From NCBI GenBank assembly GCA_958295765.1, contig CATQHB010000002.1, positions 2,654,091-2,718,090 on the forward strand: a stretch of 64,000 nucleotides of DNA, read 5' to 3'. This DNA is from an uncultured Dehalococcoidia bacterium (GTDB lineage: Bacteria; Chloroflexota; Dehalococcoidia; Lucifugimonadales; UBA3495). A program made the position numbers and the translations under genes. The notes under the pieces were generated by a model. The model did no database searches. It saw nothing but the letters and a program-made list of their open reading frames with translations, and was not told the DNA's origin. This document shows, piece after piece, positions 9,489-18,055 of the stretch. The stretch's first letter is position 1; every line of letters begins with the position of its first letter.

Positions 9489-9923
9489 ATGGCAGAACTA
9501 ACCCTGGCCTACCGGGTGAGAAGTTACAGCACCGGCACCCCCGGCCGCGCCATCTGCAACGCCCGCAACCACCACTTTGTAGCCGACGGCACCGGCGGCG
9601 AGGAAATCGGCGCCGGCGAGCTTTTCCTTTCCGGCATCTCCGCCTGCGCCGTCAATATGGTGGAACGCATCGCCGGCGCCGAGGAGATACCGGTCAACTG
9701 GATGGACGTTAGCGTTGAGGCGTACCGCGACCCGGCCAAGGAGCAAGGCAGCATCACCGTTTACGATGACGTTAAGGTGCATTTCCAGATTTGGGGCGTT
9801 GACGACGACCAGGGCCAGTACCTGGTTGACCAGTGGAAAATGCGTTGACCCCTCTACGGTTCGGTCGCCGTGGCGACCCCCAGCACCAGCGTAACCGCCG
9901 AAATCTACGCCCAGGCCCACTGA
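9489..9923 (+). CDS. OsmC-like protein, probable selenoprotein (Sec at TGA 9846-9848)
   Basis: OsmC/Ohr-type proteins are thiol-dependent peroxidases using two conserved cysteines. The frame from ATG 9489 (ribosome site AAGGAGG about nine bases upstream) reads 119 residues, meets TGA at 9846-9848, and continues in the same frame for 24 residues (PLYGSVAVATPSTSVTAEI then YAQAH) to TGA at 9921. The first conserved cysteine is Cys53 in SGISACAVN. The TGA falls at residue 120, where the family's second cysteine precedes the last beta strand, so this is read as selenocysteine. A hairpin follows the TGA at a SECIS-like distance. Other genes in the window end in TGA, so UGA is normally a stop here. 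Sec-containing OsmC-like proteins are known from marine metagenomes. The alternatives are a real stop giving a truncated protein, or a sequence error. Confidence 0.75.
9849..9878 (+). promoter_or_regulatory. Candidate bacterial SECIS element
   Basis: Immediately after the in-frame TGA, a perfect stem GGTCGC (9863-9868) and GCGACC (9873-9878) closes a four-base loop CGTG. The loop lies 21-24 bases after the TGA and contains G and U, which fits the known bacterial SECIS requirements: a short stem-loop in the coding region about 16-37 bases after UGA, with a G near the start of the apical loop. It is coding at the same time. Confidence 0.6.
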
Positions 9924-9949
9924 CCCCTGACTCCAACTCTGCGTATCCC

Positions 9950-9991
9950 TGCGTATCTGCGGTTAAGAAACTGGGGCGCCGCAGATACGCA
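9950..9991. repeat. Perfect hairpin after the OsmC-like gene
   Basis: TGCGTATCTGCGG at 9950-9962 pairs perfectly with 9979-9991 over 13 bp around a 16-base loop. It follows the second stop codon of the OsmC-like gene by 26 bases. There is no T-run. It resembles the hairpin at 7712-7760 in sequence and form, so it may be a dispersed element that also protects the 3' end of the transcript. Confidence 0.6.
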
Positions 9992-10337
9992 GCGGAAAAT
10001 TCATCAATTCCGCGCTAAAACTTTCTTATTAGCCAACATTATGTTATGCTCAACTCGGCCTGCCCCGCTCACCTTGAGGAGCGCCGGGCAACCGCCTTGG
10101 CTCCGGCCCGTTTTCCGTCTTAATTTTTCGTCTGCCGGGGCAGTGTTTCCCATTTTATTCTCTAATCATATTTTAAGTATTCAGCGTTGCCTTTGGCCGC
10201 AGAGTTCGGCAGTGTGAGCGCTCGCTTGAGGGGTGGCGGCGGTTGGGAGAGTCGGTGAGCCGATCGTTGGCGATCTAAAACCTGCATTGGGCAAGGGAAC
10301 GGCCGGTAGGGGCAAGCGTTGGAAAGGAGGCAGTTTC
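9992..10337. other. Intergenic region before yacL, no gene seen
   Basis: The region contains an AT-rich stretch near 10140-10180 and the strong ribosome site AAAGGAGG at 10323-10330 ahead of the GTG start of yacL. A reading frame is open through 10233-10337, but it lacks a better start and has no family-like sequence. I saw no convincing RNA gene or riboswitch. Confidence 0.5.
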
Positions 10338-11396
10338 GTGTTTGATGTATGGGCCCTCAGAATTATTGGGGCCGGGGGCTTTGGCGTGCTGGGGTGGCGT
10401 CTCGGGCCTTACGTACCGGAATTTTCTTCAGATGGTAAACAACTTCTCCCCTGGGGCATAATGCTGGCCCTGGCCGGCGTGCCGGTGGGCGCGCTGGTAA
10501 CTCCCTACCTGGTGGTCCGCCCCTGGCGCAAGGGCGTCAACTACCTCAACGCCGTGCCGGGGTCAACCCTGCTGTCCGCCGCTTTGGGCGCGCTGCTGGG
10601 CCTGATTTTCGCCGCCCTGATTTCCATTCCCTTCTACACCCTCAACGGCTGGATGGCCTGGGGCGTACCCATCATCGTCAGCGTTACCCTGGGGCTGACC
10701 GGCCTGACCCTGGGCGGCGTGCGCGGGCGGGACGTGCAGGCGGTTTTCCCTTCCCTGGAGCATACCAATCACACCAACGGGGTCGCCAAAGAGGGGCGCA
10801 ACGGCAAAATCCTGGTGGATACCAGCGTCATCATTGACGGGCGCATCGCCGACTTGACCGGCACCGGCTTTCTGGAAGGCACCCTGGTCGTTCCCCGGTT
10901 CATCCTGGACGAACTGCGCCACATCGCCGATTCCAGCGACCCCCTGCGCCGCAACCGGGGCCGCCGGGGCCTGGAAGTGCTGGGCCGCCTCCGCCGGGAT
11001 GAGAAGGTTACCCTGGACGTGATGGACGTCGGCATTTCCAACGGCGACGAAGTTGACTCGATGCTGGTGCAGATGGCCCGCTCGATGAAAGCCCCCATCC
11101 TCACCACCGACTACAACCTGAACCGGGTGGCCGAGTTCCAGGGGGTGCAGGTACTCAACGTCAACGAACTGGCTAACGCCCTCAAGGCCATCGTCCTCCC
11201 CGGGGAGGAAATGCGGGTCAACATCGTGCAGGAGGGCAAGGAGATGGGCCAGGGAGTGGCCTATCTGGACGACGGCACTATGGTCGTGGTGGAGGGCGGC
11301 AAGCGGTACATCAACGCCTTTCACGACGTAACGGTAACCCGGGTGCTACAGACCGCCGCCGGCCGCATCATCTTTGCCCAATCCAAGGGCAACTAA
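10338..11396 (+). CDS. yacL: PIN/TRAM domain membrane protein, YacL family
   Basis: The 352-residue product has membrane helices in its first 125 residues, then a PIN nuclease domain (about 158-275) with acidic residues in KILVDTSVIIDGRIADL and ILTTDYNLNR, and a C-terminal TRAM-like domain (about 280-345) with GVAYLDDGTMVVVEGG. This is the layout of Bacillus YacL, an uncharacterised membrane-tethered probable RNase. The GTG at 10338 is chosen over the longer open frame because AAAGGAGG lies seven bases upstream and MFDVWALRIIG leads into the first helix. The next gene is ispD; yacL-ispD adjacency is conserved in Firmicutes and several other phyla, which supports both names. Confidence 0.88.
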   Translation: MFDVWALRIIGAGGFGVLGWRLGPYVPEFSSDGKQLLPWGIMLALAGVPVGALVTPYLVVRPWRKGVNYLNAVPGSTLLSAALGALLGLIFAALISIPFYTLNGWMAWGVPIIVSVTLGLTGLTLGGVRGRDVQAVFPSLEHTNHTNGVAKEGRNGKILVDTSVIIDGRIADLTGTGFLEGTLVVPRFILDELRHIADSSDPLRRNRGRRGLEVLGRLRRDEKVTLDVMDVGISNGDEVDSMLVQMARSMKAPILTTDYNLNRVAEFQGVQVLNVNELANALKAIVLPGEEMRVNIVQEGKEMGQGVAYLDDGTMVVVEGGKRYINAFHDVTVTRVLQTAAGRIIFAQSKGN

Positions 11397-11549
11397 CTGT
11401 ACCGTTTGGCAGCATCATCGGGGTAGGGGCGGTTCGCGAACCGCCCCTACCGGCCAACGAATCCCGGCCCGGCCAGAAACACCAACAAATGCGGGGAATA
11501 CCCGAACCGCATAGAGACACCATAGAGATACCATAGAAACGGCAGCGCA

Positions 11550-12248
11550 ATGGCAGCGGAACCCCGCATCGGCGTGATAATCGTGGCCGCCGGCCGCAGT
11601 TCCCGAATGGACGGCGTGGACAAGACCTTTGCCCCCCTGCTGGGCCAGCCCCTCATTGCCCACACCCTGGATCGGTTCGAGGAGTTCCCGCCGGTAACTG
11701 AGATAGTCCTCGTGCTGGCCCCGGCCGCGCTGGCGGAGGGCCGCGCCCTGGTGGAGCGGCGCCAGTACCGCAAGGTGTCCCGAGTCTGCGCCGGCGGGGA
11801 ACGCCGCCAAGACTCGGTGCGGGCCGGCCTGGACGCTTTGGCTACCCTGCGGCCAAGCGACTGGGTAATCGTCCACGACGGCGCCCGCCCCGGCCTGGAC
11901 CAGGCCCTGCTCTACCGGGGGCTGAGCGCCGCCGCCCAAGCCGAATCGGGGGCGGTAATCGCCGGCGTGCCGGTCAAGGACACCATCAAGGTAGTATCCT
12001 CGGCGCAGGAGATAACCGCCACCCCGCCCCGCTCTACGCTATGGGCCGCCCAAACCCCCCAACTATTCCGCTGCGACCTGCTGCGCCAGGCCCACGCCCA
12101 ATTCACCGGCGAGGCCACCGACGACGCCATGATGCTGGAAAGCCTGGGCCACCCGGTAAAAATGTTCCTCGGCTCCTACGAAAACCTGAAAGTAACCACC
12201 CCGGAGGACTTGACGGTAATGGAGGCGCTGCTGCGGGGGCGGGGATAG
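11550..12248 (+). CDS. ispD: 2-C-methyl-D-erythritol 4-phosphate cytidylyltransferase
   Basis: IspD transfers CMP from CTP to methylerythritol 4-phosphate, the third step of the MEP isoprenoid pathway. The 232-residue length is typical. The nucleotide-binding motif IIVAAGRSSRMDGVDKTF is at residues 9-26, the central VRAGLDAL and VHDGARPGLDQAL segments follow, and GVPVKDTIKVV and YENLKVTTPEDLTVMEALL complete the family pattern. It lies 150 bp downstream of yacL in the same direction. The usual ispF partner is not in the window; a repeat block follows instead. Confidence 0.95.
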   Translation: MAAEPRIGVIIVAAGRSSRMDGVDKTFAPLLGQPLIAHTLDRFEEFPPVTEIVLVLAPAALAEGRALVERRQYRKVSRVCAGGERRQDSVRAGLDALATLRPSDWVIVHDGARPGLDQALLYRGLSAAAQAESGAVIAGVPVKDTIKVVSSAQEITATPPRSTLWAAQTPQLFRCDLLRQAHAQFTGEATDDAMMLESLGHPVKMFLGSYENLKVTTPEDLTVMEALLRGRG

Positions 12249-13626
12249 ACCAGAGGTGTGTGAATCGAGTTGCCTACTCTTACCGCTCATCCTGAGCTTG
12301 TCGAAGGACGCACCGCTGGATTAGGGTATTCTCAACCGGTGTTGGCATTTGTAGGGGCGGGTTTATAACCCGCCCACCGTTCAACGGCAGGGAAATACCG
12401 GAAAACCGGTGGGCCATAGCCGACATATCCTTACACTCGGGCCAGGGCGGGTTATAAACCCGCCCCTACCGGCCAAGGCAACCGCATCATACAACCGTCG
12501 TTCCGGCGAAAGCCGGAATACCGGAAAACCGGTGTGCCATAACCGACATATCCTTACACTCGGGCCAGGGCGGGTTATAAACCCGCCCCTACCGGCCAGG
12601 ACAATCGCGCCATAAACCCGTCGTTCCGGCGAAAGCCGGAATCCAGGAAAACCGGCGTGCCATAGCCGCCACATCCCTAAACTCGGGCCAGGGCAGGTTA
12701 TAAACCCGCCCCTACCAGCCAAGGCAACCGCATCATACAACCGTCGTTCCGGCGAAAGCCGGAATCCAGAATCGTCGGTAGCCGGACCGTTCTTTTCCGG
12801 GGGATTTCCTGGATTCCGGCTTTCGCCGGAACGACGGTGTTATAACCGGAACGACGGGTTGCAGGATGACGGGTTTATGGTGCGCTTGCCCTGACGTTGG
12901 GATGGTTCGACCGGCTCACCATGAGCGGGTTTCGTTCTTTGTTCGGATCTCTCTCCCAATGTCACCCTGAACGGAGTGAAGGGTCTAAAATCCTGGTCAT
13001 AAGAAACGTTCCGGTCATTGGGCATTTTAGATTCCTCGCTACGCTCGGAATGACATATCTCTGATGGCATTTTCTATTCAACGGCGCAATTCCTATACAT
13101 ATACCAATGTCAATATCCGCTCATCCTGAGCTTGTCGAAGGATAAACCGCCGGATGGGAGTATTCTCAACCGGTGTTGGCATTTGTAGGGGCGGGTTTAT
13201 AACCCGCCCACCGTTCAACGGCAGGGGAATACCGGAAAACCGGTGGGCCATAGCTGACATATCCTTACACTCGATCCAGGGCGGGTTATAAACCCGCCCC
13301 TACCATTCAAGGCAACCCCACCATAAACCCGTCGTTCCGGCAAAAGCCGGAATCCAGGAAATCCCCCGGAAAAGGGCGGGCCGGCTACCGAGAATTCTGG
13401 ATTCCGGCTTTCGCCGGAACGACGGTGTTATAGCCGGAATGACGGGTTGCAGGATGACCGGTTGGAATGACGGGTTTATGGTGCGCTTTGCCCCGCCCCG
13501 GCGCGCCGGGGAGATTACTTTCCCGGCGTCAACTGGTATGATGGCGTGGCCGGTGGCCGGGCGTCAATCGTAGTATGAGGCCGGTAAAATACGAGGCCCC
13601 GGCGACTTTCCCTGCGCCTTTTTCCG
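12249..13626. repeat. Composite repeat zone upstream of the GT-C gene
   Basis: This 1.4-kb gap has no gene. A composite unit recurs: paired GGGCGGGTTATAAACCCGCCC arms spaced about 100 bp, linked to arms of GTCGTTCCGGCGAAAGCCGG. Full palindromes are at 12741-12837 and 13329-13425; single arms are near 12495-12520 and 12618-12650. Another family, with ends GTCACCCTGAACGGAGTGAA and a complementary-type GCTCGGAATGAC end, occupies 12961-13055. CTCATCCTGAGCTTGTCGAA arms occur near 12285, 12905 and 13120. Confidence 0.8.
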
Positions 13627-15315
13627 TTGGAGAATGGAGAACCCTTGACTTACGCCCCGCGCCCTGAGAACCGATTCAGGTTATCGTTGCTGACTCCGGT
13701 TGCTTTCCTGCGGCGGATGCGGGAGTTCTTAATCAATTCCGGGTATCGCTTGCCCTTGGGGGACGGGGCGTTTCTCCTGGCGGCGGCGGCGCTGGGCGCG
13801 GGTCTGGTACTGCTGCGGCAGGCCAGCTATGGGCCGGAGATGACCTGGGACTCGGTCAACTACGTCACGGTGGCCCGCAACCTCCTGGCCGGCGATGGCT
13901 TTTTCGGTCTGTTTCAACCTCTGACGCTCTGGCCGCCGCTGTATCCGGCGCTGCTGGCCGGCGGGGGCCTGTTCGGGCTGGATCCGTATGCCGTGGCCGG
14001 GCCGCTGAACGCCGCCATCTTTGGACTGACCGTGCTGGTCGCCGGTTGGTGGCTGCGGCGCTATCTGCACTCCAAATGGCTGTGGCAATGGGGCTGCCTC
14101 GCGGTGGCGCTGGCCCTGCCCCTGGTGGAAATAGCCACCCAAGCTATGAGCGAGGCGGCGTTCATCCTGTTCGTAACGCTGTCGCTGACCCAAATCGACG
14201 CTCACCTGAACGGCGGCGGGCGCGCCTCCCTGCTGCGGGCGGCGGCGTTCAGCGCGCTGGCCGGCCTGACCCGCTACCTCGGCCCGGCCTTGATTCTGGC
14301 GGTAGTCCCGCTGCTGCTGGCCGCGCCGGTGGCGCCCCGGGAAAAGCTCAAGCGCATCGCCGTCTATACGCTGCTGGCCGCGGCGCCGTTGGGCCTGTGG
14401 CTGCTGCGGAACTTTCTGCTGGTCGGGTCAGCGACCGGCTCAAAAAACCAGATTTCCTACTCATTTCCCTTTATCCTGGACGCGGCTTGGCGCATCGCCG
14501 TTGCGGAATGGTGGCTCATCGGGTTGACCGCCCCGGTTCTGGTGGCCCTCGGGATCGCCGCCGGCTATGCGTTCCGGCGCTATGCGGACCGGAAACGGGC
14601 AGCGCCGGTTGCCTATGCGGTTGCCTTGAGACCGTTGAGCGTATTGGTCGGTTTTGCGCTGGCGTACTTGGCTCTACTCGCCGCCGCGATGATGTTGGGA
14701 GGCACCTGGAGCGGCTTGCAGTGGCGGTTCCTCGTTCCGGTGTATATTCCCCTCCTGTTCGCGGCGCTGCTGCTGTTGGACGCCGCCCTCCGCTATGCGC
14801 GGCAGCGGGCGCCGGGGGGAGTAACTCCGCGCCGGCGGAGAGCTAAAGTCGGGGGCGGGGGGAGAATTCTTGCCGTCGTCCTGACCTTGACCCTGGCCCT
14901 GCAAACGGCCTGGCTGGTCAGGTTGCATCTAGCTGAGCTACCGGAATGGAACGCCGGCCATCGACAACAGTACGCCGCACCGTGGTGGCGGGATACGGAA
15001 AGCGCGCAGTACCTTTCGGAGGCGGGGCTGACCGGCGCGACCCTGAGCAATTCCCCGGCCTTTACCGGTTTGTACGCCGATGGCCCGACCCGCCATTACT
15101 TCCTGCCGTGTGGACTGGAGCGTCTGCGGCCCGAATTGTCGGAAGCAGCGGAGAGCGGCGGCGGAGCGGTGCACGTCATCCATTACTCCGAGGGCTGGCG
15201 GCGGAACGCCTGCTCGCCGGAGCAGGCCGCGGCCATCAAAAACGCCCTGGCTCAGGAGCCTCTGCTGGAGTTGGTGGCGGAACTGGAGAACGGCCAGGTG
15301 TACCGCTTGCGGTGA
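13627..15315 (+). CDS. GT-C type membrane glycosyltransferase-like protein
   Basis: A 562-residue protein with about ten membrane helices. The first extracytoplasmic loop has MTWDSVNYVTVARNLLAG (near residue 75), with the acidic pair expected of lipid-linked sugar transferases of the GT39/ArnT/PMT type, followed by LTLWPPLYPALLAG. A soluble domain of about 120 residues ends the protein. Such enzymes move sugars from polyprenyl-phosphate carriers to proteins or lipids outside the membrane; donor and acceptor are unknown. The start is uncertain: the frame opens with TTG at 13627 with no clear ribosome site, while TTG at 13645 has GGAGA four bases upstream. The gene is flanked on both sides by the same composite repeats. 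Confidence 0.7.
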   Translation: MENGEPLTYAPRPENRFRLSLLTPVAFLRRMREFLINSGYRLPLGDGAFLLAAAALGAGLVLLRQASYGPEMTWDSVNYVTVARNLLAGDGFFGLFQPLTLWPPLYPALLAGGGLFGLDPYAVAGPLNAAIFGLTVLVAGWWLRRYLHSKWLWQWGCLAVALALPLVEIATQAMSEAAFILFVTLSLTQIDAHLNGGGRASLLRAAAFSALAGLTRYLGPALILAVVPLLLAAPVAPREKLKRIAVYTLLAAAPLGLWLLRNFLLVGSATGSKNQISYSFPFILDAAWRIAVAEWWLIGLTAPVLVALGIAAGYAFRRYADRKRAAPVAYAVALRPLSVLVGFALAYLALLAAAMMLGGTWSGLQWRFLVPVYIPLLFAALLLLDAALRYARQRAPGGVTPRRRRAKVGGGGRILAVVLTLTLALQTAWLVRLHLAELPEWNAGHRQQYAAPWWRDTESAQYLSEAGLTGATLSNSPAFTGLYADGPTRHYFLPCGLERLRPELSEAAESGGGAVHVIHYSEGWRRNACSPEQAAAIKNALAQEPLLELVAELENGQVYRLR

Positions 15316-16500
15316 ATGGGGGTGTTGCCGCCGCTCCCGGCTCACCCTGAGCCGGTTGAATGGTGAATTGAAAGGGGATTTAGTTATTGGCATTATCATC
15401 AACGTAGGGGGCGGGTTTATATCCCGCCCACCGTTCAACGGCAAGAAAATACCGGAAAACCGGCGTGCCATAGCCGGCATACCCTTACACTTGGGCCAGG
15501 GCGGGATATAAACCCGCCCCTACCATACAAGTCAACCGCACCATAACACCGTCGTTCCGGCGAAAGCCGGAATCCAGGAAAACCGATGTGCCATAGCCGG
15601 CATACCCTTACACTCGGGCCAGGGCGGGTTATAAACCCGCCCCTACCAGACAGGGCAACCGCACCATAAAACCGTCGTTCCGGCGAAAGACGGAATCCCG
15701 GAAAACCGGTGTGCTATAGCCGGCATACCCTTACACTCGGGCCAGGGCGGGTTATAAACCCGCCCCTACCATTCAAGGCAACCACAGCATAACACCGTCG
15801 TTCCGGCGAAAGCCGGAATCCAGGAAATCCCCCGGAAAAGAACGTGCCGGATAATGAGGGTTCTGGATTCCGGCTTTCGCCGGAACGACGGTGTTATAAC
15901 GGGAATGACGGGTTTATGGTGCGCTTGCCTTGACGGTAGGATGGTTCGACAGGCTCACCATGAGCGGATGTTGTTAATGAGCGGATTGGGTTATTGGTAT
16001 TGATATTACACCTATCACCGGTGCGGGTGTTAAGGTGTGTTACCCTAACCTCATCACCCTCTCCCAATGTCACCCTGAACGGAGTGAAGGGTCTAAAATC
16101 CTGGTCATAAGAAACATTCCGGTCGTTGGGCATTTTAGATTCCTCGCTGCGCTCGGAATGACATATCTCTAGTGGTGTTTTCTATTCAACGGCGCAACTC
16201 TTGTACCAATCACCTATGCGGGCGTTAAGGGGTGTTACCCTAACCTCATCACCCTCTCCTGATGTCACCCTGAACGGAGTGAAGGGTCTAAAATCCTGGT
16301 CGTAAGAAACGTTCCGGTCATTGGGCATTTTAGATTCCTCGCTGCGCTCGGAATGACATATCTTTTCGGATTGACATATCTTTTGACATATCTTTAATGG
16401 AGTTTTCTATTCAACGGCGTAACTCCTGTACCAGGAACTGCCAATAACCCAATCCGCTCATCCTGAGCGGGTTTTGTTCTTTATAATTACTTTATGCCGG
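15316..16500. repeat. Composite repeat zone downstream of the GT-C gene
   Basis: No gene is seen. Paired GGGCGGGT arms with single GTCGTTCCGGCGAAAGCCGG arms repeat three times at about 120-bp spacing (15400-15790), then a full palindrome at 15795-15891. Two copies of the GTCACCCTGAACGGAGTGAA element follow at 16069-16163 and 16264-16357, separated by a repeated sequence containing GTTACCCTAACCTCATCACC. The order mirrors the block upstream of the GT-C gene. Confidence 0.8.
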
Positions 16501-16523
16501 CCCCGGTTTTCGGCCTAATTCCG

Positions 16524-16599
16524 TTGACAGCGATTAGGGGGCTGTGGTAATGTCTTTCACTAGTGAAATTTTGCACATACTCCAGGTTTGGGCTATAAA
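16524..16599 (+). promoter_or_regulatory. Tandem promoters and 14-bp palindrome upstream of coxB
   Basis: The first promoter candidate is TTGACA (16524-16529), 18-base spacer, TAATGT (16548-16553). A perfect 14-bp palindrome TTTCACTAGTGAAA follows at 16555-16568, where transcription from it would start. The second candidate is TTGCAC (16571-16576), 17-base spacer, TATAAA (16594-16599), which would give a leader of about 30 bases before the coxB start at 16637. The palindrome is well placed to act as an operator for either promoter. Read by eye only. Confidence 0.45.
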
Positions 16600-16636
16600 C
16601 TTGAACCGGCAGCGCAGTAATAAGGGGAGTTGGCAG

Positions 16637-17860
16637 ATGGGGCTTTTGCCCTTCCGAGGCGCAGATTCCCTGACCCCTCGGGCCAGGGATGACAACGACA
16701 ATCAAAACAATCAAAACGGCAGTCAAGGCAAGACCGCAATCCGGGGCCAGGGGAGACCTTTCCGCACCAGGGGCTTGGCGCTATTGGGCCTGTTGGGGCT
16801 TTTGTTCCTGGTTATGGCCTGCGCCCCCGACGCGAAACAATCGACTTTCGGCACGGCGGGGCCGGTAGCTGAACAGCAGCTACTCCTTTTCAACGTCCTT
16901 CTCTGGGTAATGGTGGCGGTATTCATTCTGGTGGAAGGGATACTGCTTTACGCCATCATCAAGTTCCGCCGCCGCCCCGGAAATGATGAACTGCCGCCGC
17001 AGACCCACGGCCATACCGCCCTGGAAATCACTTGGACGGTTATCCCCACGGTGCTGATTCTGGCCCTGGGCATCTGGTCGGTGTTCACCCTCTTTGCCCT
17101 GGACCAGCCCCCGCCGGGCGCGGATACGCTGGAGGTTACCGCTGTCGGGCATCAGTGGTGGTGGGAGTTTGAGTATCCCGACGCCGACGGCAACGGCAAA
17201 TACATCACCACCGCCAACGAACTGCGGGTGCCGGTGGACCGGGCCATTCGGGTGAACCTGCGCAGCGACGACGTCATTCACAGTTTCTGGGTGCCCAAGC
17301 TGGCCGGCAAGGTGGACGTTATCCCCACCCGCAACAACTATATGTGGTTTCAGGCCGACGAGACCGGCACTTTCTACGGCCAGTGCGCCGAGTTCTGCGG
17401 CACGGCCCACGCGCAAATGAAGTTCCTGGTGCAGGTGCTGCCTCAGGAGGACTACCTGGCCTGGGCCGATGGCTTTGGCGAGGAACCGGTATTGACGGCT
17501 CAGGCGCAGGCCGGGCAGCGGGTATTCCAAAGCACCGGCGGTTGCGTAGTCTGCCACACGGCCACCGGCTCCGACTCGCCCCAGGTGGTGGCGGGACGGG
17601 TGCAGGGCTTTATGACCACCGAGACCGGCATCGCTCCGGGGCCGAACCTGACCGACCTGGCAACCCGGGAGCGTTTCGCCGCCGGCCTGGCCGAGGTGAA
17701 CCGGGACAACCTGCGCCAGTGGCTGCGCAACCCGGAGGACATCAAGCCGGGCAACTATATGTCGGAACGGGCCAGCATCTACCAGACGGCCGACGGGCGG
17801 GTGAGCCTCAGCGAGGATGAGCTTTCCTCATTGTTGGAATATCTGCTCAGCTTGAAGTAA
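16637..17860 (+). CDS. coxB: Cytochrome c oxidase subunit II with fused cytochrome c
   Basis: Subunit II accepts electrons at the CuA centre of heme-copper oxidase. From ATG 16637 (GGGGAG about eight bases upstream) the product is 407 residues: a basic N-terminus, a lipoprotein signal with lipobox ending at Cys62 (FLVMAC), two membrane helices (about 85-150), then the cupredoxin domain with GHQWWWEFEYPD and the CuA ligands in YGQCAEFCGTAHAQM. A cytochrome c domain is fused at the C-terminus with CVVCH at 303-307 and a likely axial Met in PGNYM, as in caa3-type oxidases. An open frame extends to 16544, but those residues would precede the signal. It is the first gene of a four-gene oxidase operon. 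Confidence 0.95.
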   Translation: MGLLPFRGADSLTPRARDDNDNQNNQNGSQGKTAIRGQGRPFRTRGLALLGLLGLLFLVMACAPDAKQSTFGTAGPVAEQQLLLFNVLLWVMVAVFILVEGILLYAIIKFRRRPGNDELPPQTHGHTALEITWTVIPTVLILALGIWSVFTLFALDQPPPGADTLEVTAVGHQWWWEFEYPDADGNGKYITTANELRVPVDRAIRVNLRSDDVIHSFWVPKLAGKVDVIPTRNNYMWFQADETGTFYGQCAEFCGTAHAQMKFLVQVLPQEDYLAWADGFGEEPVLTAQAQAGQRVFQSTGGCVVCHTATGSDSPQVVAGRVQGFMTTETGIAPGPNLTDLATRERFAAGLAEVNRDNLRQWLRNPEDIKPGNYMSERASIYQTADGRVSLSEDELSSLLEYLLSLK

Positions 17861-17894
17861 AATTACGGCAGGAAAACGATAACAACGATAACCC

Positions 17895-17943
17895 GGTGAA
17901 ACCGGCGTAATTCCACTCCGTTGCGGTGGAGCCGCTTTTCACC
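17895..17943 (+). other. Long imperfect hairpin between coxB and coxA
   Basis: GGTGAAA at the 5' side pairs with TTTTCACC at the 3' side, CGGC pairs with GCCG, and an inner CCAC/GTGG stem closes the loop. The structure lies 35 bases after the coxB stop in a 195-base gap, the largest gap of the operon. It may tune downstream expression or mark an RNA processing site; there is no T-run after it. Confidence 0.4.
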
Positions 17944-18055
17944 CCGGCGACCCGGCAGCGGGCGCAACGATGCCCAAGCGATGTCCAAACGATGTCCAAA
18001 CGATGCCCATAGGCCAACGGTACGCATACGCAGAGGCTAGAGAGAGGCGCAGGAA

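Noticed and set aside
9846-9848. General reassignment of UGA to an amino acid
   Set aside because: Many other genes in the window end normally at TGA (for example 40971-40973, 25047-25049, 9921-9923), so UGA is a normal stop here.
9833-10018. Open frame overlapping the OsmC-like gene end in another frame
   Set aside because: It is a shadow; the in-frame continuation after TGA 9846 matches OsmC, whereas this frame gives a low-complexity Arg-rich sequence.
13634-13636. ATG as the start of the GT-C gene
   Set aside because: It is out of frame with the long coding sequence; only TTG codons at 13627 or 13645 fit.
12249-16543. Composite transposon around the GT-C gene
   Set aside because: The flanking cassettes are short palindromic repeats also found elsewhere; no transposase or target duplication is visible, so only a structural observation is kept.
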